Shown: in pieces, positions 17,510 through 26,370 of the stretch
Numbering within the stretch: position 1 is the stretch's first letter
How the letters are laid out: each line of letters begins with the position of its first letter
From: Usitatibacter rugosus
Lineage (GTDB): Bacteria > Pseudomonadota > Gammaproteobacteria > Burkholderiales > Usitatibacteraceae
Length of the DNA stretch: 64,000 nt
Assembly (NCBI RefSeq): GCF_013003965.1
Contig: NZ_CP053069.1
Location: forward strand, 310,001-374,000
Reading direction: 5' to 3'
Notes under the pieces: model-generated
What the model saw: the letters and a program-made list of their open reading frames with translations, nothing else
Told to the model about the DNA's origin: nothing
The model's database searches: none
Translations under genes and position numbers: made by a program

Positions 17510-18430
17510 ATGTCCTCACTTCAATCGCTGGACCTGAAGCAACGCTCGGCCACGACCTCCATGCCACCCTCCATCCGGGCGACGCCGGAGGTCGCGAAGC
17601 TGATCGACATCTCGAAGTGCATCGGCTGCAAGGCCTGCCAGGTGGCGTGCGGCGAATGGAACGACATTCGCGACAAGGTCGGCACCAACGTGGGCGTGTA
17701 CGACAACCCCGCGGACCTCTCGCCCGACTCGTGGACGGTGATGCGCTTCACCGAGCGCGAGGAAGCCGGCAAGCTCGAGTGGCTGATCCGCAAGGACGGG
17801 TGCATGCATTGCGCCGACCCGGGCTGCCTCAAGGCTTGCCCATCGCCGGGTGCCATCGTGCAGTACTCGAACGGCATCGTCGATTTCATCGAGGAGCACT
17901 GTATCGGCTGCGGCTATTGCGTCACCGGCTGCCCGTTCGACGTGCCGCGCATCTCGAAGGAAGACAACAAGGCGTACAAGTGCACGCTCTGTTCGGATCG
18001 CGTGTCGGTCGGCCTCGAGCCCGCCTGCGTGAAGACGTGCCCGACGGGCGCCATCATGTTCGGCACCAAGGAGGACATGAAGGAGCAGGCGGCCGAGCGT
18101 CTCGTGGATCTCAAGGAGCGCGGCTACCAGAACGCGGGCCTCTACGATCCGCAGGGCGTGGGCGGCACGCACGTGATGTACGTGCTGCAGCACGCGAACA
18201 ACCCCGAGCTCTATGCGGGGCTGCCGGCGAATCCCACGATCAGCCCGATGGTGTCGCTGTGGAAAGGCGTGGCCAAGCCGATATCGCTGCTGGCAATGGG
18301 CGCCGTGGCGCTCTTCGGCTTCTTCCACTACGTGAGGACGGGCCCCAACGACGCCGATGGAGACACGGTTCCCGCGGAGAATCCGCCGCCCGATGCCGTT
18401 CCGCCCAAACGGGAGCGCGACCATGCATGA
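17510..18430 (+). CDS. fdnH: Formate dehydrogenase-N iron-sulfur (beta) subunit
   Basis: This 306-residue protein starts at ATG 17510, seven bases after fdnG. It carries four 4Fe-4S motifs: [11 protein letters not shown] (near 38), [13 protein letters not shown] (near 99), [11 protein letters not shown] (near 132) and the CTLCSDRV...CVKTC set (near 157). A single hydrophobic segment near residues 250-270 ([16 protein letters not shown]) anchors it to the membrane, facing the periplasm. It carries electrons from FdnG to the heme b subunit. Its stop overlaps the fdnI start by eight bases. Confidence 0.97.
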   Translation: MSSLQSLDLKQRSATTSMPPSIRATPEVAKLIDISKCIGCKACQVACGEWNDIRDKVGTNVGVYDNPADLSPDSWTVMRFTEREEAGKLEWLIRKDGCMHCADPGCLKACPSPGAIVQYSNGIVDFIEEHCIGCGYCVTGCPFDVPRISKEDNKAYKCTLCSDRVSVGLEPACVKTCPTGAIMFGTKEDMKEQAAERLVDLKERGYQNAGLYDPQGVGGTHVMYVLQHANNPELYAGLPANPTISPMVSLWKGVAKPISLLAMGAVALFGFFHYVRTGPNDADGDTVPAENPPPDAVPPKRERDHA

Positions 18431-19064
18431 GCCCATCGAGACGACCGAGCGTATCGAGCGCTACGGGAAGAACGAGCGCACCAACCACTGGTTGGTGGCG
18501 ATCTGCTTCGTGCTCGCGGCGCTCTCCGGCCTCGCGTTGCTGCATCCGGCGATGTTCTGGCTCACGGGCCTCTTCGGCGGCGGGCCGTGGACGAGGATCC
18601 TCCACCCGTTCATCGGCCTCGCGATGGCGCTGGGGTTCCTGTTCCTCGCGCTGCACTTCGCCGGCGAGAACCACGTGAACGAGTCGGACAAGCAGTGGAT
18701 GCGGCAATGGCGCGACGTCGTGGACAACCGCGAGGATCGCCTGCCCGAAGTCGGCCGCTACAACGCCGGGCAGAAGGTCCTGTTCTGGGCGCTCGTGATC
18801 CTGATGCTGATCCTCGTCGTCACGGGCTTCATGTTCTGGCGCCCGTGGTTCGCGCACCTGCTGCCGATCTGGGCCGTGCGGGGAGCGACGCTGCTGCATT
18901 CCATCGCGGCGGTGCTGCTCATCATCTGCATCATCGTCCACGTCTATGCGGCGATCTGGGTGAAGGGCTCGATGCGCGCCATGATGCAGGGCTGGGTGAG
19001 CGGACGCTGGGCCCGCCGGCACCACGCGGCGTGGTACCGCCAGGTCACGAAGGATCGCTCCTAG
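18423..19064 (+). CDS. fdnI: Formate dehydrogenase-N cytochrome b556 (gamma) subunit
   Basis: This 213-residue membrane protein starts at ATG 18423, inside the fdnH end. Four hydrophobic helices are visible, near residues 20-43, 55-75, 115-140 and 150-175. The family motif R-T-N-H-W-L is near residue 20, and His in helices 2 and 4 (LHFAGENH and the [21 protein letters not shown] segment) are candidate heme ligands. It takes electrons to the quinone pool at the cytoplasmic side of the membrane. Confidence 0.95.
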   Translation: MHEPIETTERIERYGKNERTNHWLVAICFVLAALSGLALLHPAMFWLTGLFGGGPWTRILHPFIGLAMALGFLFLALHFAGENHVNESDKQWMRQWRDVVDNREDRLPEVGRYNAGQKVLFWALVILMLILVVTGFMFWRPWFAHLLPIWAVRGATLLHSIAAVLLIICIIVHVYAAIWVKGSMRAMMQGWVSGRWARRHHAAWYRQVTKDRS

Positions 19065-19073
19065 CGGCGCTCG

Positions 19074-20057
19074 ATGTCGACGGTCCACAAGCTCCTCACG
19101 CCCGAGGAAATCGCCTCCAAGGGTGGCGCGAAGATTCCGTTCCTCCACCTGCCGGAGCGTGCGGATGCATTCGCGAGCCGTGCTCGCCGCCTGCGCTCGC
19201 TGGCACCGGGCCACGCGCTCGAGGGTTACCTCGAGTTCATGGCGCTCGTCGCCGACCAGCAGCAGGTGCGGCTGGACAACATGCCGCCGGTCGCGATCCC
19301 GCGGCCCGAGGCGCTCGATCGCAGCCACGAGCACGGCATGCCGCCGATCGACTTCTCCACGCACGCGCGGGACGTCGGCTGGTGCGATTCGCTTCGCCGC
19401 ATGCTGCGCGCGATCGCCGCGGAGACGGAGGGCACCACGCACGATGTCGTGGCGCGCCTCGAGAACAGTCCGGACGCGCTGTACGAGGCCCAGGCGAGCA
19501 AGCTGCTCGCGGGCATCACGTTCGGCCTCGACATCGCCACGGCTCCCTTGATCGGCGCCGGCCTGCAGGTCTACTTCACGCACCTCGCGCTGGCCCTGGG
19601 CCAGGACGCCATTCGCCCGATCGAGGTGCCCAGCGTGTGCCCGTGCTGCGGCAGCCGCCCCACGGCAAGCATCGCGCGTGTCGGTTCCGAGGCGATTGGC
19701 TTCCGCTTCCTCCACTGCTCGCTCTGCAGCACCGAGTGGCACATGGTTCGGGTGAAGTGCACGCACTGCGAGAGCACCAAGGGAATCTCGTATCTGTCGC
19801 TCGACGACGGAAAGTCCGAAGCCCGCAAGAGCCCCGTGCTCGCCGAGACCTGCGACGAGTGCAACCACTACCTCAAGATCTGCCACATGGACCGCGACCT
19901 CCACGTGGACCCGTGTGCCGACGATCTCGCCACGCTGGCCCTCGATCTCCTCGTCACCGAGGACGGCCGCGAGCCGTGGGGCGTGAACTACATGCTGGTC
20001 CACGGCGATCCCGACGCGCCCCCGTCCCAACCCCTCCTCGAGAAAGAGCTCCGATGA
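19074..20057 (+). CDS. fdhE: Formate dehydrogenase accessory protein FdhE
   Basis: This 327-residue cytoplasmic protein starts at ATG 19074. It has the FdhE layout: an N-terminal helical domain with P-F-L-H-L-P and a C-terminal zinc-like domain with four CxxC-type sites: CPCCGSRP, HCSLCSTEW, VKCTHCE and CDECNHYLKICHMD. FdhE assists maturation and Tat export of the respiratory formate dehydrogenase catalytic subunit. It overlaps the next gene by ATGA. Confidence 0.95.
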   Translation: MSTVHKLLTPEEIASKGGAKIPFLHLPERADAFASRARRLRSLAPGHALEGYLEFMALVADQQQVRLDNMPPVAIPRPEALDRSHEHGMPPIDFSTHARDVGWCDSLRRMLRAIAAETEGTTHDVVARLENSPDALYEAQASKLLAGITFGLDIATAPLIGAGLQVYFTHLALALGQDAIRPIEVPSVCPCCGSRPTASIARVGSEAIGFRFLHCSLCSTEWHMVRVKCTHCESTKGISYLSLDDGKSEARKSPVLAETCDECNHYLKICHMDRDLHVDPCADDLATLALDLLVTEDGREPWGVNYMLVHGDPDAPPSQPLLEKELR

Positions 20058-20362
20058 AATCCGCGCTGCTTCCCGCCGCCTTCTGCCTCGCGTTGCTCGC
20101 CGGCTGCGGCGACAAGTCCGCGACGACCTCCACGCCCACCGGTGCCGTGCCGAGCAGCAGCCCGCCGGCGGGCGCGCCTCCCGCGGTGACCGCGCCGCCG
20201 ACGAACACGAGCTCCACGCCCGCGCCGACGACCGGAAGCCAGGCACCCAACGCCGCCGCCGAATCGAAGTCGCCGCCCACCACGACGCCGGGCAACACGA
20301 AGCAGGTGCAGGAATCTGCTGCGCACGGAGCGACGCAGACGACCGAGGAAAAGAAGAAGTAG
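20054..20362 (+). CDS. Small Pro/Thr/Ser-rich lipoprotein
   Basis: This 102-residue protein starts at ATG 20054 in an ATGA overlap with fdhE. The signal has lipobox L-L-A-G-C at about residues 15-19. The mature part is low-complexity, Thr-, Pro-, Ser- and Ala-rich, ending in a Glu/Lys tail, and looks unfolded. It lies inside the formate dehydrogenase operon between fdhE and the GcvH-like gene, so it may be co-expressed. No function is assigned. Confidence 0.75.
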   Translation: MKSALLPAAFCLALLAGCGDKSATTSTPTGAVPSSSPPAGAPPAVTAPPTNTSSTPAPTTGSQAPNAAAESKSPPTTTPGNTKQVQESAAHGATQTTEEKKK

Positions 20363-20369
20363 GCGCATC

Positions 20370-20825
20370 GTGGCGACGGTGCGGGGCTTCGATTTCCCCG
20401 CCGAACTCCGGTACCTGCTCGAGCAGGACACGTGGGCGCGCCTCGAGCCCGGCGGCCTCGTGACAGTCGGCCTCACCTCGCTCGGCGGGCACATCTCCGG
20501 CGACTTCATCGACTTCACGCCCAAGGCCGTCGGCACGCGGATCGAGCGCGACCGCTCGCTGGGCGCGCTGGAGATGTCGAAGGTGATCCGCTCGGCGCGC
20601 TCTCCCGTGGCCGGCGAAGTCGCCGAAGTCAACGCGGCCGTGCGCGAAAACCCCGGGCTCATCAACGCGGATCCTTACGGCGAAGGCTGGCTGGTGCGGT
20701 TGCGTCCCGAGGACTGGGATCGGGATGCCGCATTGCTCGTCGCGGCCGATGGGCTCGGCCCGGCGGTGCTGGCTTACATGGAGCTGTTGTCCGAGTCCTT
20801 CGGAGTCGACGTGCCTCCGGCTTGA
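20370..20825 (+). CDS. GcvH-like lipoyl-domain protein in the formate dehydrogenase operon
   Basis: This 151-residue protein starts at GTG 20370. It aligns with glycine cleavage H proteins: F-P-A-E-L-R-Y (residues 9-15), LGGHISGDFIDFTPKAVGT, then ALEMSKVIRSARSPVAGEVAEVN with candidate lipoyl Lys71, then the conserved NPGLINADPYGEGWLVRL. No gcvT, gcvP or lipoate ligase is nearby. H-like proteins also serve as lipoate carriers in other systems, such as sHdr sulfur oxidation, so a non-glycine role tied to formate or one-carbon flow is possible (inference). Confidence 0.85.
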   Translation: MATVRGFDFPAELRYLLEQDTWARLEPGGLVTVGLTSLGGHISGDFIDFTPKAVGTRIERDRSLGALEMSKVIRSARSPVAGEVAEVNAAVRENPGLINADPYGEGWLVRLRPEDWDRDAALLVAADGLGPAVLAYMELLSESFGVDVPPA

Positions 20826-20829
20826 GGCG

Positions 20830-20849
20830 ATATGCACACCCGCTCATAT
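20830..20849. promoter_or_regulatory. Candidate operator site B, ATATG-N10-CATAT
   Basis: ATATG, ten bases, CATAT, a perfect five-base inverted repeat, lying 38 bases upstream of selA. The spacing is identical to sites A, C and D. Its presence implies that selA-selB-selC has its own regulated promoter inside the larger cluster. Confidence 0.65.
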
Positions 20850-20886
20850 GGCCGTGGGTTCCGGTTGCTCCTAGAGTCGCTGATCC

Positions 20887-22314
20887 ATGACTTCCGTCGC
20901 GCGTGACGCGCCGTTCGCCAGCCTGCCCTCGGTCGACAAGGTGCTGGGCGAAGCGACAACCCTGTCCCTCATCGAGCGCCACGGCCGGACGTGCGTGGTG
21001 ACCGCCGTGCGCGACTGGCTGGCGGAAAAGCGTGCGGACATTGCAGCGGGGCGCCCGGCCGCGATCGACGAGGCCACGATGGCGAGCGAGCTCGCGCATC
21101 GTGTCGCGCGCCAAGTCGCGCCGCGCCTTCGCCGCGTCATCAACCTCACGGGCACCGTGTTGCACACGAACCTCGGCCGCGCGCTGATGCCCACTGAAGC
21201 AGTGCGCGCCGTTGCCGAGGTGATGGAGAGCTTCGGCAACCTCGAGTACGACATCGAGTCCGGCGGACGCGGCGATCGCGACGACCTGATCGTGCCGATC
21301 CTCGCGGAGCTGACGGGCTGCGAGTCCGCGACCATCGTGAACAACAATGCCGCGGCGGTGCTCCTCGCGTTGAACACGCTCTCGCGCGGCAAGGAGGCCG
21401 TTGTTTCCCGCGGCGAGCAGATCGAGATCGGCGGCGCCTTCCGCTTGCCGGACATCATGGCGCGCGCGGGCTGCAAGCTGCGCGAGGTCGGCACGACCAA
21501 CCGCACGCACCTCAAGGACTACGCCGAGGCGATCGGCCCGAAGACCGGGCTGGTGCTCAAGGTCCACAAGAGCAATTACGCGGTCACCGGCTTCACCGCG
21601 GAGGTGGAAGAGGCCGAACTGGGCGCGCTGTGCCGTGAACGCGGCGTGCCGTTCCTCGTGGACCTCGGCAGCGGCGCGCTCGTGGACCTCTCGCGTTGGG
21701 GACTGCCGAAGGAGCCCACCCCGCGTGAGACGCTCGCGCACGGCGCCTCCGTCGTGACCTTCAGCGGCGACAAGCTGCTGGGCGGCCCCCAGGCGGGCAT
21801 CGTCGTCGGCGACAAGGACCTCGTCGCGAAGATCAAGAAGAACCCGCTCAAGCGCGCGCTGCGCGTGAACAAGATGACGCTCGCGGCGCTGGAAGCCGTG
21901 CTCGGTCTCTATCGCGATCCCGATCGGCTTCGCGAGAAGCTCACGACGCTGCGACTGCTCTCGCGCGACACGGCCGAGATCCGTGCGCTGGCGCAGCGGC
22001 TGAAGCCCGTGTTCGAACGTGCGTTGGGCGAGGGCGTGTCGGTGAGCGTCGAGGAGTGCGCGAGCCAGATCGGCAGCGGCGCGCAGCCCGTGGAGCGCCT
22101 GGCGAGTGCGGCGATCGTGCTGCGCCGCTCGGGCCCGAAAGGAATGTCGCCGACGAAGCTCGAACGCACGCTGCGCGCACTGCCCGTGCCCGTGATCGGC
22201 CGCATCGCCGACGATGCGCTGCGGCTGGATCTTCGCTGCCTCGAGAACGAAGCGGAGCTGTGCTCACTGCTCGACGTCATTCCCGTGAAGACGGGAATCC
22301 AGCCGGGACGATAG
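20887..22314 (+). CDS. selA: L-seryl-tRNA(Sec) selenium transferase
   Basis: This 475-residue PLP enzyme starts at ATG 20887. It converts Ser-tRNA-Sec to Sec-tRNA-Sec with selenophosphate. The order matches E. coli SelA: N-terminal domain with [25 protein letters not shown], the [11 protein letters not shown] segment, and [13 protein letters not shown] with PLP Lys296. The last ten residues ([10 protein letters not shown] region) come from a dispersed ATTCCC-N8-GGGAAT repeat at 22279-22298, so the native C-terminus seems replaced or extended by the repeat. selB follows two bases after the stop. Confidence 0.97.
   Translation: MTSVARDAPFASLPSVDKVLGEATTLSLIERHGRTCVVTAVRDWLAEKRADIAAGRPAAIDEATMASELAHRVARQVAPRLRRVINLTGTVLHTNLGRALMPTEAVRAVAEVMESFGNLEYDIESGGRGDRDDLIVPILAELTGCESATIVNNNAAAVLLALNTLSRGKEAVVSRGEQIEIGGAFRLPDIMARAGCKLREVGTTNRTHLKDYAEAIGPKTGLVLKVHKSNYAVTGFTAEVEEAELGALCRERGVPFLVDLGSGALVDLSRWGLPKEPTPRETLAHGASVVTFSGDKLLGGPQAGIVVGDKDLVAKIKKNPLKRALRVNKMTLAALEAVLGLYRDPDRLREKLTTLRLLSRDTAEIRALAQRLKPVFERALGEGVSVSVEECASQIGSGAQPVERLASAAIVLRRSGPKGMSPTKLERTLRALPVPVIGRIADDALRLDLRCLENEAELCSLLDVIPVKTGIQPGR
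22279..22298. repeat. Dispersed repeat copy 2 inside the selA 3' end
   Basis: ATTCCC-N8-GGGAAT, the same core as the copies at 7694 and 30444. Here it is coding, making the V-I-P-V-K-T-G-I-Q part of SelA's C-terminus, and it lies 19 bases before selB starts. Confidence 0.8.
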
Positions 22315-22316
22315 CC

Positions 22317-24224
22317 ATGATCGTCGGCACGGCGGGCCACATCGACCACGGCAAGACCTCGCTCGTGAAGGCGTTGACGGGCGTGGACACGGATCGCCTC
22401 AAGGAAGAAAAGGCGCGCGGCATCTCGATCGAGCTGGGCTATGCCTACAAGCCGTTGCCCGGTGGTGCAATCCTCGGCTTCGTCGATGTGCCCGGACACG
22501 AGAAGTTCGTCGATCACATGGTGGCGGGTGCGACGGGCATCGACTTCGTGTTGCTGGTCATCGCGGCCGACGACGGCCCCATGCCGCAGACCCTCGAGCA
22601 TCTCGACATCGTGTCGCTGCTGGGCGTGCGCACGGGCGCGGTCGCCATGACGAAGGTGGATCGCGTGGATGCCACGCGCCGCGCCGAATGCGAACGCGAG
22701 ATCCGCGCGCTGCTTTCCGGAGGACCGCTCGCGGATGCACCGATCTTCGGAGTCTCGAGCGTGACGCGCGAAGGACTCGATGCGCTGCAGGCTCACCTCC
22801 AGGAAGCCGCCGCGGCGCAAGACGCCCGGCGCCCCGGCGCGGGCTTTCGGTTGGCCGTGGACCGATGCTTCACGCTCGACGGCATCGGGACCGTCGTGAC
22901 GGGGACGGTTTTTTCGGGCGCGGTGACCGTGGGCGATGAGGTCATCGTGTCGCCTTCGGGGGAGCGCACGCGCGTTCGCAGCCTGCATGCCCAGAACCGC
23001 ACGGCCACCGTGGGCCATGCGGGCCAGCGCTGCGCCCTCGCGCTGGGGGGCATCGCGAAGGAGGCGATTGCGAGAGGCGACTGGATCGTGGCGCCGCCGT
23101 TGCACCTGCCGACGGCGCGCATCGACGTGCGCCTGAGGCTTTCCGCGCGCGAGGCGAAGGCCTTCCGGCACTGGACCGCCGTTCACCTGCATCTCGGTGC
23201 CGCGCACGCGCTGGCGCGCGTAGCGCTGCTCGAAGGCGAATCGCTGGCGCCGGGGTCGGAGGCGCTCGCGCAGCTCGTCGTCGGGCAACCGATCGGCGCA
23301 TGGGCCGGCGATGCGTTCATCGTCCGCGATGCTTCGGGTGCCCGCACGCTCGGAGGCGGCGTTGTCGTCGACCCCGTCGGCCGCGAGCGTCATCGCCGGG
23401 CGCCGGAGCGCCTCGACACGCTGCGCAGGCTCGAAGCGCCCACGCCCGCCGCGCGCTTGCACGCGTTGCTGGAGGCGAGCGACACCGGTATCGATCTCGA
23501 TCAATTCCGTGCGACGCAGAACGTCGCGGGCAGCGAGCTCGAGCTCGGCCGAGACGTGATTCGCATCGAATCGGGAGGGCGCGACATCGCGATCGGCGCG
23601 GCTCCCTGGCAGAGGTTGCGGGACACGTTCGTCGAACGGCTCGCGCGCTCGCACGAGGAGCGGCCCGAGGAGCTCGGCCCGGACCTGGGCCGCGTGCGGC
23701 GCATGGCGTTCCCGCGTCATCGTTCCGCGGTGGTCGATGCGCTCGCCGCCTCGTTGCTCGAGGAGGGACGCGTCGCGCGCAGCGGCCCGTGGTGGCATCT
23801 CCCCACGCATTCGATCCGGCTCACCGAGCGCGAGGAGCAGCTCGCCCGCGCGATCCTGCCGCGGCTCGATGCCGAGGGCGTCGATCCGACATGGGTGCGC
23901 GATCACGCGAAGGCCGTCGGCGCTCCCGAGCACGAGGTTCGCGCGCTGATGCGGCGGCTGGGACGGCGCGGCGACGTCTTCGCGGTCGTGAAGGATCTCT
24001 ATTTCTCGCGCTCCGCCGTCGAGCGGCTTGCACTGGCAGCGAAGGCACTCGACGACGAGTCCGGTGCCGTGCGTGCGGCCGAGTTCCGCGACCGCATCGG
24101 CATCGGTCGCAAGCGCGCCATCCAGATCCTCGAGTTCTTCGACCGCGTGGGCTTCACGCGCCGCGCCCACGACGAGCACCGCGTGCGCGGCGACAGCCTG
24201 CTGCGGCTGGGGGAGAGTCCCTAG
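22317..24224 (+). CDS. selB: Selenocysteine-specific elongation factor
   Basis: This 635-residue GTPase starts at ATG 22317, just after the selA stop. The G domain has [10 protein letters not shown] (residues 7-16), DVPGH, and the TKVD motif. Domains II and III follow (about 175-330). The C-terminal half (about 380-635) contains repeated winged-helix-like stretches ([44 protein letters not shown]) that bind SECIS hairpins. It delivers Sec-tRNA-Sec to UGA codons such as the one at 15004. It is coupled with selA, with tRNA-Sec 15 bases downstream. Confidence 0.97.
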   Translation: MIVGTAGHIDHGKTSLVKALTGVDTDRLKEEKARGISIELGYAYKPLPGGAILGFVDVPGHEKFVDHMVAGATGIDFVLLVIAADDGPMPQTLEHLDIVSLLGVRTGAVAMTKVDRVDATRRAECEREIRALLSGGPLADAPIFGVSSVTREGLDALQAHLQEAAAAQDARRPGAGFRLAVDRCFTLDGIGTVVTGTVFSGAVTVGDEVIVSPSGERTRVRSLHAQNRTATVGHAGQRCALALGGIAKEAIARGDWIVAPPLHLPTARIDVRLRLSAREAKAFRHWTAVHLHLGAAHALARVALLEGESLAPGSEALAQLVVGQPIGAWAGDAFIVRDASGARTLGGGVVVDPVGRERHRRAPERLDTLRRLEAPTPAARLHALLEASDTGIDLDQFRATQNVAGSELELGRDVIRIESGGRDIAIGAAPWQRLRDTFVERLARSHEERPEELGPDLGRVRRMAFPRHRSAVVDALAASLLEEGRVARSGPWWHLPTHSIRLTEREEQLARAILPRLDAEGVDPTWVRDHAKAVGAPEHEVRALMRRLGRRGDVFAVVKDLYFSRSAVERLALAAKALDDESGAVRAAEFRDRIGIGRKRAIQILEFFDRVGFTRRAHDEHRVRGDSLLRLGESP

Positions 24225-24238
24225 CGGCGCCAACAAAC

Positions 24239-24334
24239 GGAAGGGATCCGCTCCCGGTGGGGCGGCCGGCCTTCAAAGCCGGTGGGGGACGCCAGGCGTT
24301 CCCGGGTGGGTTCGACTCCCATTCCCTTCCGCCA
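24239..24334 (+). tRNA. selC: tRNA-Sec (anticodon TCA)
   Basis: The 96-base sequence folds as selC. An eight-base acceptor stem (GGAAGGGA with TCCCTTCC), discriminator G and encoded CCA (24332-24334) are seen. The anticodon loop is CTTCAAA with TCA at 24273-24275 and a six-pair stem. A long extra arm follows, and a T-arm with GGTTCGACTCC. The eight-pair acceptor and anticodon UCA distinguish it from tRNA-Ser and tRNA-Trp. It ends the selAB run, so the three Sec-decoding genes are adjacent. Confidence 0.97.
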
Positions 24335-24354
24335 GCCTCTTCCGAACGGCGTGG

Positions 24355-24729
24355 CTAGAACACCAGCGTGCGCCAGGCGGGATCGATCGCGCGTTCCGCG
24401 AAAGCGGCCGCGCCCGCCGTGCCGGAGAAGCCTTCGACCATCGCTTCGTTTCCCTGCAAGCGCGCGGACTTCGCCGTGGTGCACGCGAGGAATCGCACGC
24501 CGGCCTGCGCGGCCTGCCGCATGAAGTGGTCGAGCGTCTCGCCCCGGCCGCAATCGAGCCGCTCGCCTTCGCCCGCGACCAGCAGCCGTACGCATTCGCC
24601 CGCGAAGTGCATCTCCACCTCCGCGTCGAGCGCGGCCGCCGCGGCGGCATAGACGAACGGTGCGGCGAGCAGCGCGGGACGATCCGGCGTCGCGGACCAG
24701 ACGAGGATCGCCAGGCGAACGCGGCTCAT
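24355..24729 (-). CDS. DsrE/DrsE_2-family small protein
   Basis: This 124-residue protein starts at ATG 24729. It begins RVRLAILVWSATPDRPALL and continues with a predicted Rossmann-like beta/alpha unit: A-P-F-V-Y-A-A-A-A-A-A-L-D-A-E-V-E-M-H-F, then LLDCGRGETLDHF and a Cys-containing segment VRFLACTT. This pattern is typical of DsrE-like proteins that carry or relay sulfur or selenium as persulfide. Its place after the ModA-like gene suggests a role in sulfur or selenium handling, but this is only suggestive. Confidence 0.65.
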   Translation of the reverse strand: MSRVRLAILVWSATPDRPALLAAPFVYAAAAAALDAEVEMHFAGECVRLLVAGEGERLDCGRGETLDHFMRQAAQAGVRFLACTTAKSARLQGNEAMVEGFSGTAGAAAFAERAIDPAWRTLVF

Positions 24730-24767
24730 GTCACGGAGCGGAGGGACCCGGCAGTCACGGAGCGGAG
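24730..24767. repeat. Short direct repeat (14 bases, spaced 24)
   Basis: GTCACGGAGCGGAG occurs at 24730-24743 and 24754-24767. It covers the start region of the DsrE-like gene and the end of the ModA-like gene. It is a small local duplication that doubles the stop codon region, with no obvious further role. Confidence 0.5.
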
Positions 24768-25546
24768 AAACCGTGCGAGGCGAGGACTGATTGTCCCGCC
24801 GGTGAAAGAATGAACGCGGCGAAGCGCTCGCCGCTCGGCGAGACTCCGTTCATCACCGCGAGGCCGTACTCCGCCCCGACCGCGAGCGTCTCCGGAAGTG
24901 CGACGATTTCGAGCGTGGGCTCCTCGCGCTTCGCGAGCGCTGCGCCGGTGCAATACGTGAGGAAGATATCGACCGAGCCGTTGGCGACCAGCACGCCGTA
25001 CGCGCTGCGATCCTTAGGCGGCGGCGGTGAGGTCGGACCTCCCACGAGCTGCAGCGCCTTCTTCGAGAGCGACTCGAACGCGCCGGGCTTGAGCTTCTCC
25101 GCGCGCTCGAACACCTGCCACGCGTAGTCGCCCGACGGATCGGCCTTCGGCGTCGAGGTGGCCAGCTTCACGCCGGGCGAGAGCATCTTCTCGAGGAGGT
25201 TGTCCGTCGTCGCTCCGACCTTCGGAGATACGAGCGCACAGAGCTTGTTGCGGGCGAAGGCTCGAACGAGCTGCGCCTTGCCCGCATCGACGAGCGCCTT
25301 CGGATGCTCCATGTTCGCGGAGGCGAAGAGGTCCGCCGCTTCACCCTTCGCGAGGCGATCGCGCAGGATCCCCGACGGGCCGAACTCGAACATCACGTCG
25401 CTGCCGCCTGCGATGCGGAAGACAGTAGCCACCTCGGTGAGCGCGGCCTTCAGGCTTCCGGCCGCGTAGACCTTTGGTGCCGTGGACTGCGCCATGGCGG
25501 GCAGGGCGATCGCGAGGGCGAGGATGCGAAGCGCGAGCCTGATCAC
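24755..25546 (-). CDS. ModA-like oxyanion substrate-binding protein, second SBP in the tup operon
   Basis: This 263-residue protein starts at GTG 25546, overlapping the tupA stop (GTGA). A signal peptide (RILALAIALPAMAQS) is followed by AAGSLKAALTEVATVF, the ModA-like first motif, then E-F-G-P-S-G-I-L, LFASANMEHPKAL and a C-terminal lobe with AFILSPAGQSVLASHGF. It resembles SBP_bac_11 molybdate-binding proteins. It has no dedicated permease; the nearest ones are TupB and ModB. A second binding protein in one importer operon implies alternative ligands or a sensor role (inference). Confidence 0.82.
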   Translation of the reverse strand: MIRLALRILALAIALPAMAQSTAPKVYAAGSLKAALTEVATVFRIAGGSDVMFEFGPSGILRDRLAKGEAADLFASANMEHPKALVDAGKAQLVRAFARNKLCALVSPKVGATTDNLLEKMLSPGVKLATSTPKADPSGDYAWQVFERAEKLKPGAFESLSKKALQLVGGPTSPPPPKDRSAYGVLVANGSVDIFLTYCTGAALAKREEPTLEIVALPETLAVGAEYGLAVMNGVSPSGERFAAFILSPAGQSVLASHGFSAP

Positions 25547-26370
25547 GGCTTGTAGTTGGGGAAGAAGAGCTGCTCGCCGTCGATCTTGTACGCGGCGATC
25601 GCCGACTGGCCCGCGGGCGAGATCACCCAGTCGATGAACTTCTGGCCCATGTCCTTCTTCACGTGCGCGTGCTTCGCCGGATTCACGAGCATCACGCCGT
25701 ACTGGTTGAAGAGCTTCACGTCGCCCTCGACCAGGATCACGAGGTCTCCGCGGTTCTTGAACGAGAGCCACGTGCCGCGGTCGGTGAGCGCGTAGGCGTT
25801 GAGGCCCGAGGCGGTGTTGAGCGTGGGGCCCATGCCCGAGCCGGTTTCGCGATACCACGGGCCCTTCGGCGGATCGATGCCGGCGGCCTTCCAGTAGCGG
25901 AGCTCGGCGGCGTGCGTGCCGCTCTTGTCGGCGCGCGAGGCGAACGGCGCCTGGGCGGCGGCGATCTTCTTCAGCGCGGCCTCCACGTCCTTGCCCTTCA
26001 CGCCGGCGGGATCCGCCTTCGGGCCCACGATGATGAAGTCGTTGTACATCACCTCGAAGCGCTTCACGCCGAAGCCCTCGGCGAGGAATTTCTCCTCGGC
26101 CACCTTGTCGTGGACGAAGACCACGTCCGCATCGCCCTTGCGGCCCATGTCGAGTGCCTGGCCAGTTCCGACGGCGACCACGCGCACGTCGAAGCCGAGC
26201 GCCTTCTTCGCTTCCGGCAGCAGGTGCTTGAAGAGGCCCGACTGCTCCGTGGAGGTCGTCGAGGCAACGGTGATGAAGTCCTGCGCCTGCGCGGAGAGCG
26301 CGAAGAGCAGCGCCGCGGCGAACGAAGCCGCGAGCCGGGAGGGGCTCAGGCGGGAGAGGAAACGGACCAT
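25543..26370 (-). CDS. tupA: Tungstate ABC transporter substrate-binding protein
   Basis: This 275-residue periplasmic protein starts at ATG 26370, overlapping the tupC end by 25 bases. A signal peptide precedes the TupA motif VASTTSTEQSGLF with T-T-S-T at 38-41 and the D-V-V-F-V-H-D stretch. The T-T-T-S motif is a mark of tungstate binding proteins in contrast to ModA's A-A-A-S-L. It delivers tungstate (WO4) to the TupB-TupC pair, supplying metal for the formate dehydrogenases next to it. Confidence 0.93.
   Translation of the reverse strand: MVRFLSRLSPSRLAASFAAALLFALSAQAQDFITVASTTSTEQSGLFKHLLPEAKKALGFDVRVVAVGTGQALDMGRKGDADVVFVHDKVAEEKFLAEGFGVKRFEVMYNDFIIVGPKADPAGVKGKDVEAALKKIAAAQAPFASRADKSGTHAAELRYWKAAGIDPPKGPWYRETGSGMGPTLNTASGLNAYALTDRGTWLSFKNRGDLVILVEGDVKLFNQYGVMLVNPAKHAHVKKDMGQKFIDWVISPAGQSAIAAYKIDGEQLFFPNYKP

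Noticed and set aside
20826-20886. Sigma-54 promoter upstream of selA (TGG ... TTGC).
   Set aside because: The GG to GC spacing is nine bases, not ten, so it does not fit the -24/-12 rule.
24239-24334. tRNA with TCA anticodon as a suppressor or tRNA-Trp.
   Set aside because: The length of 96 bases, eight-pair acceptor, long extra arm and the neighbouring selB fit tRNA-Sec only.
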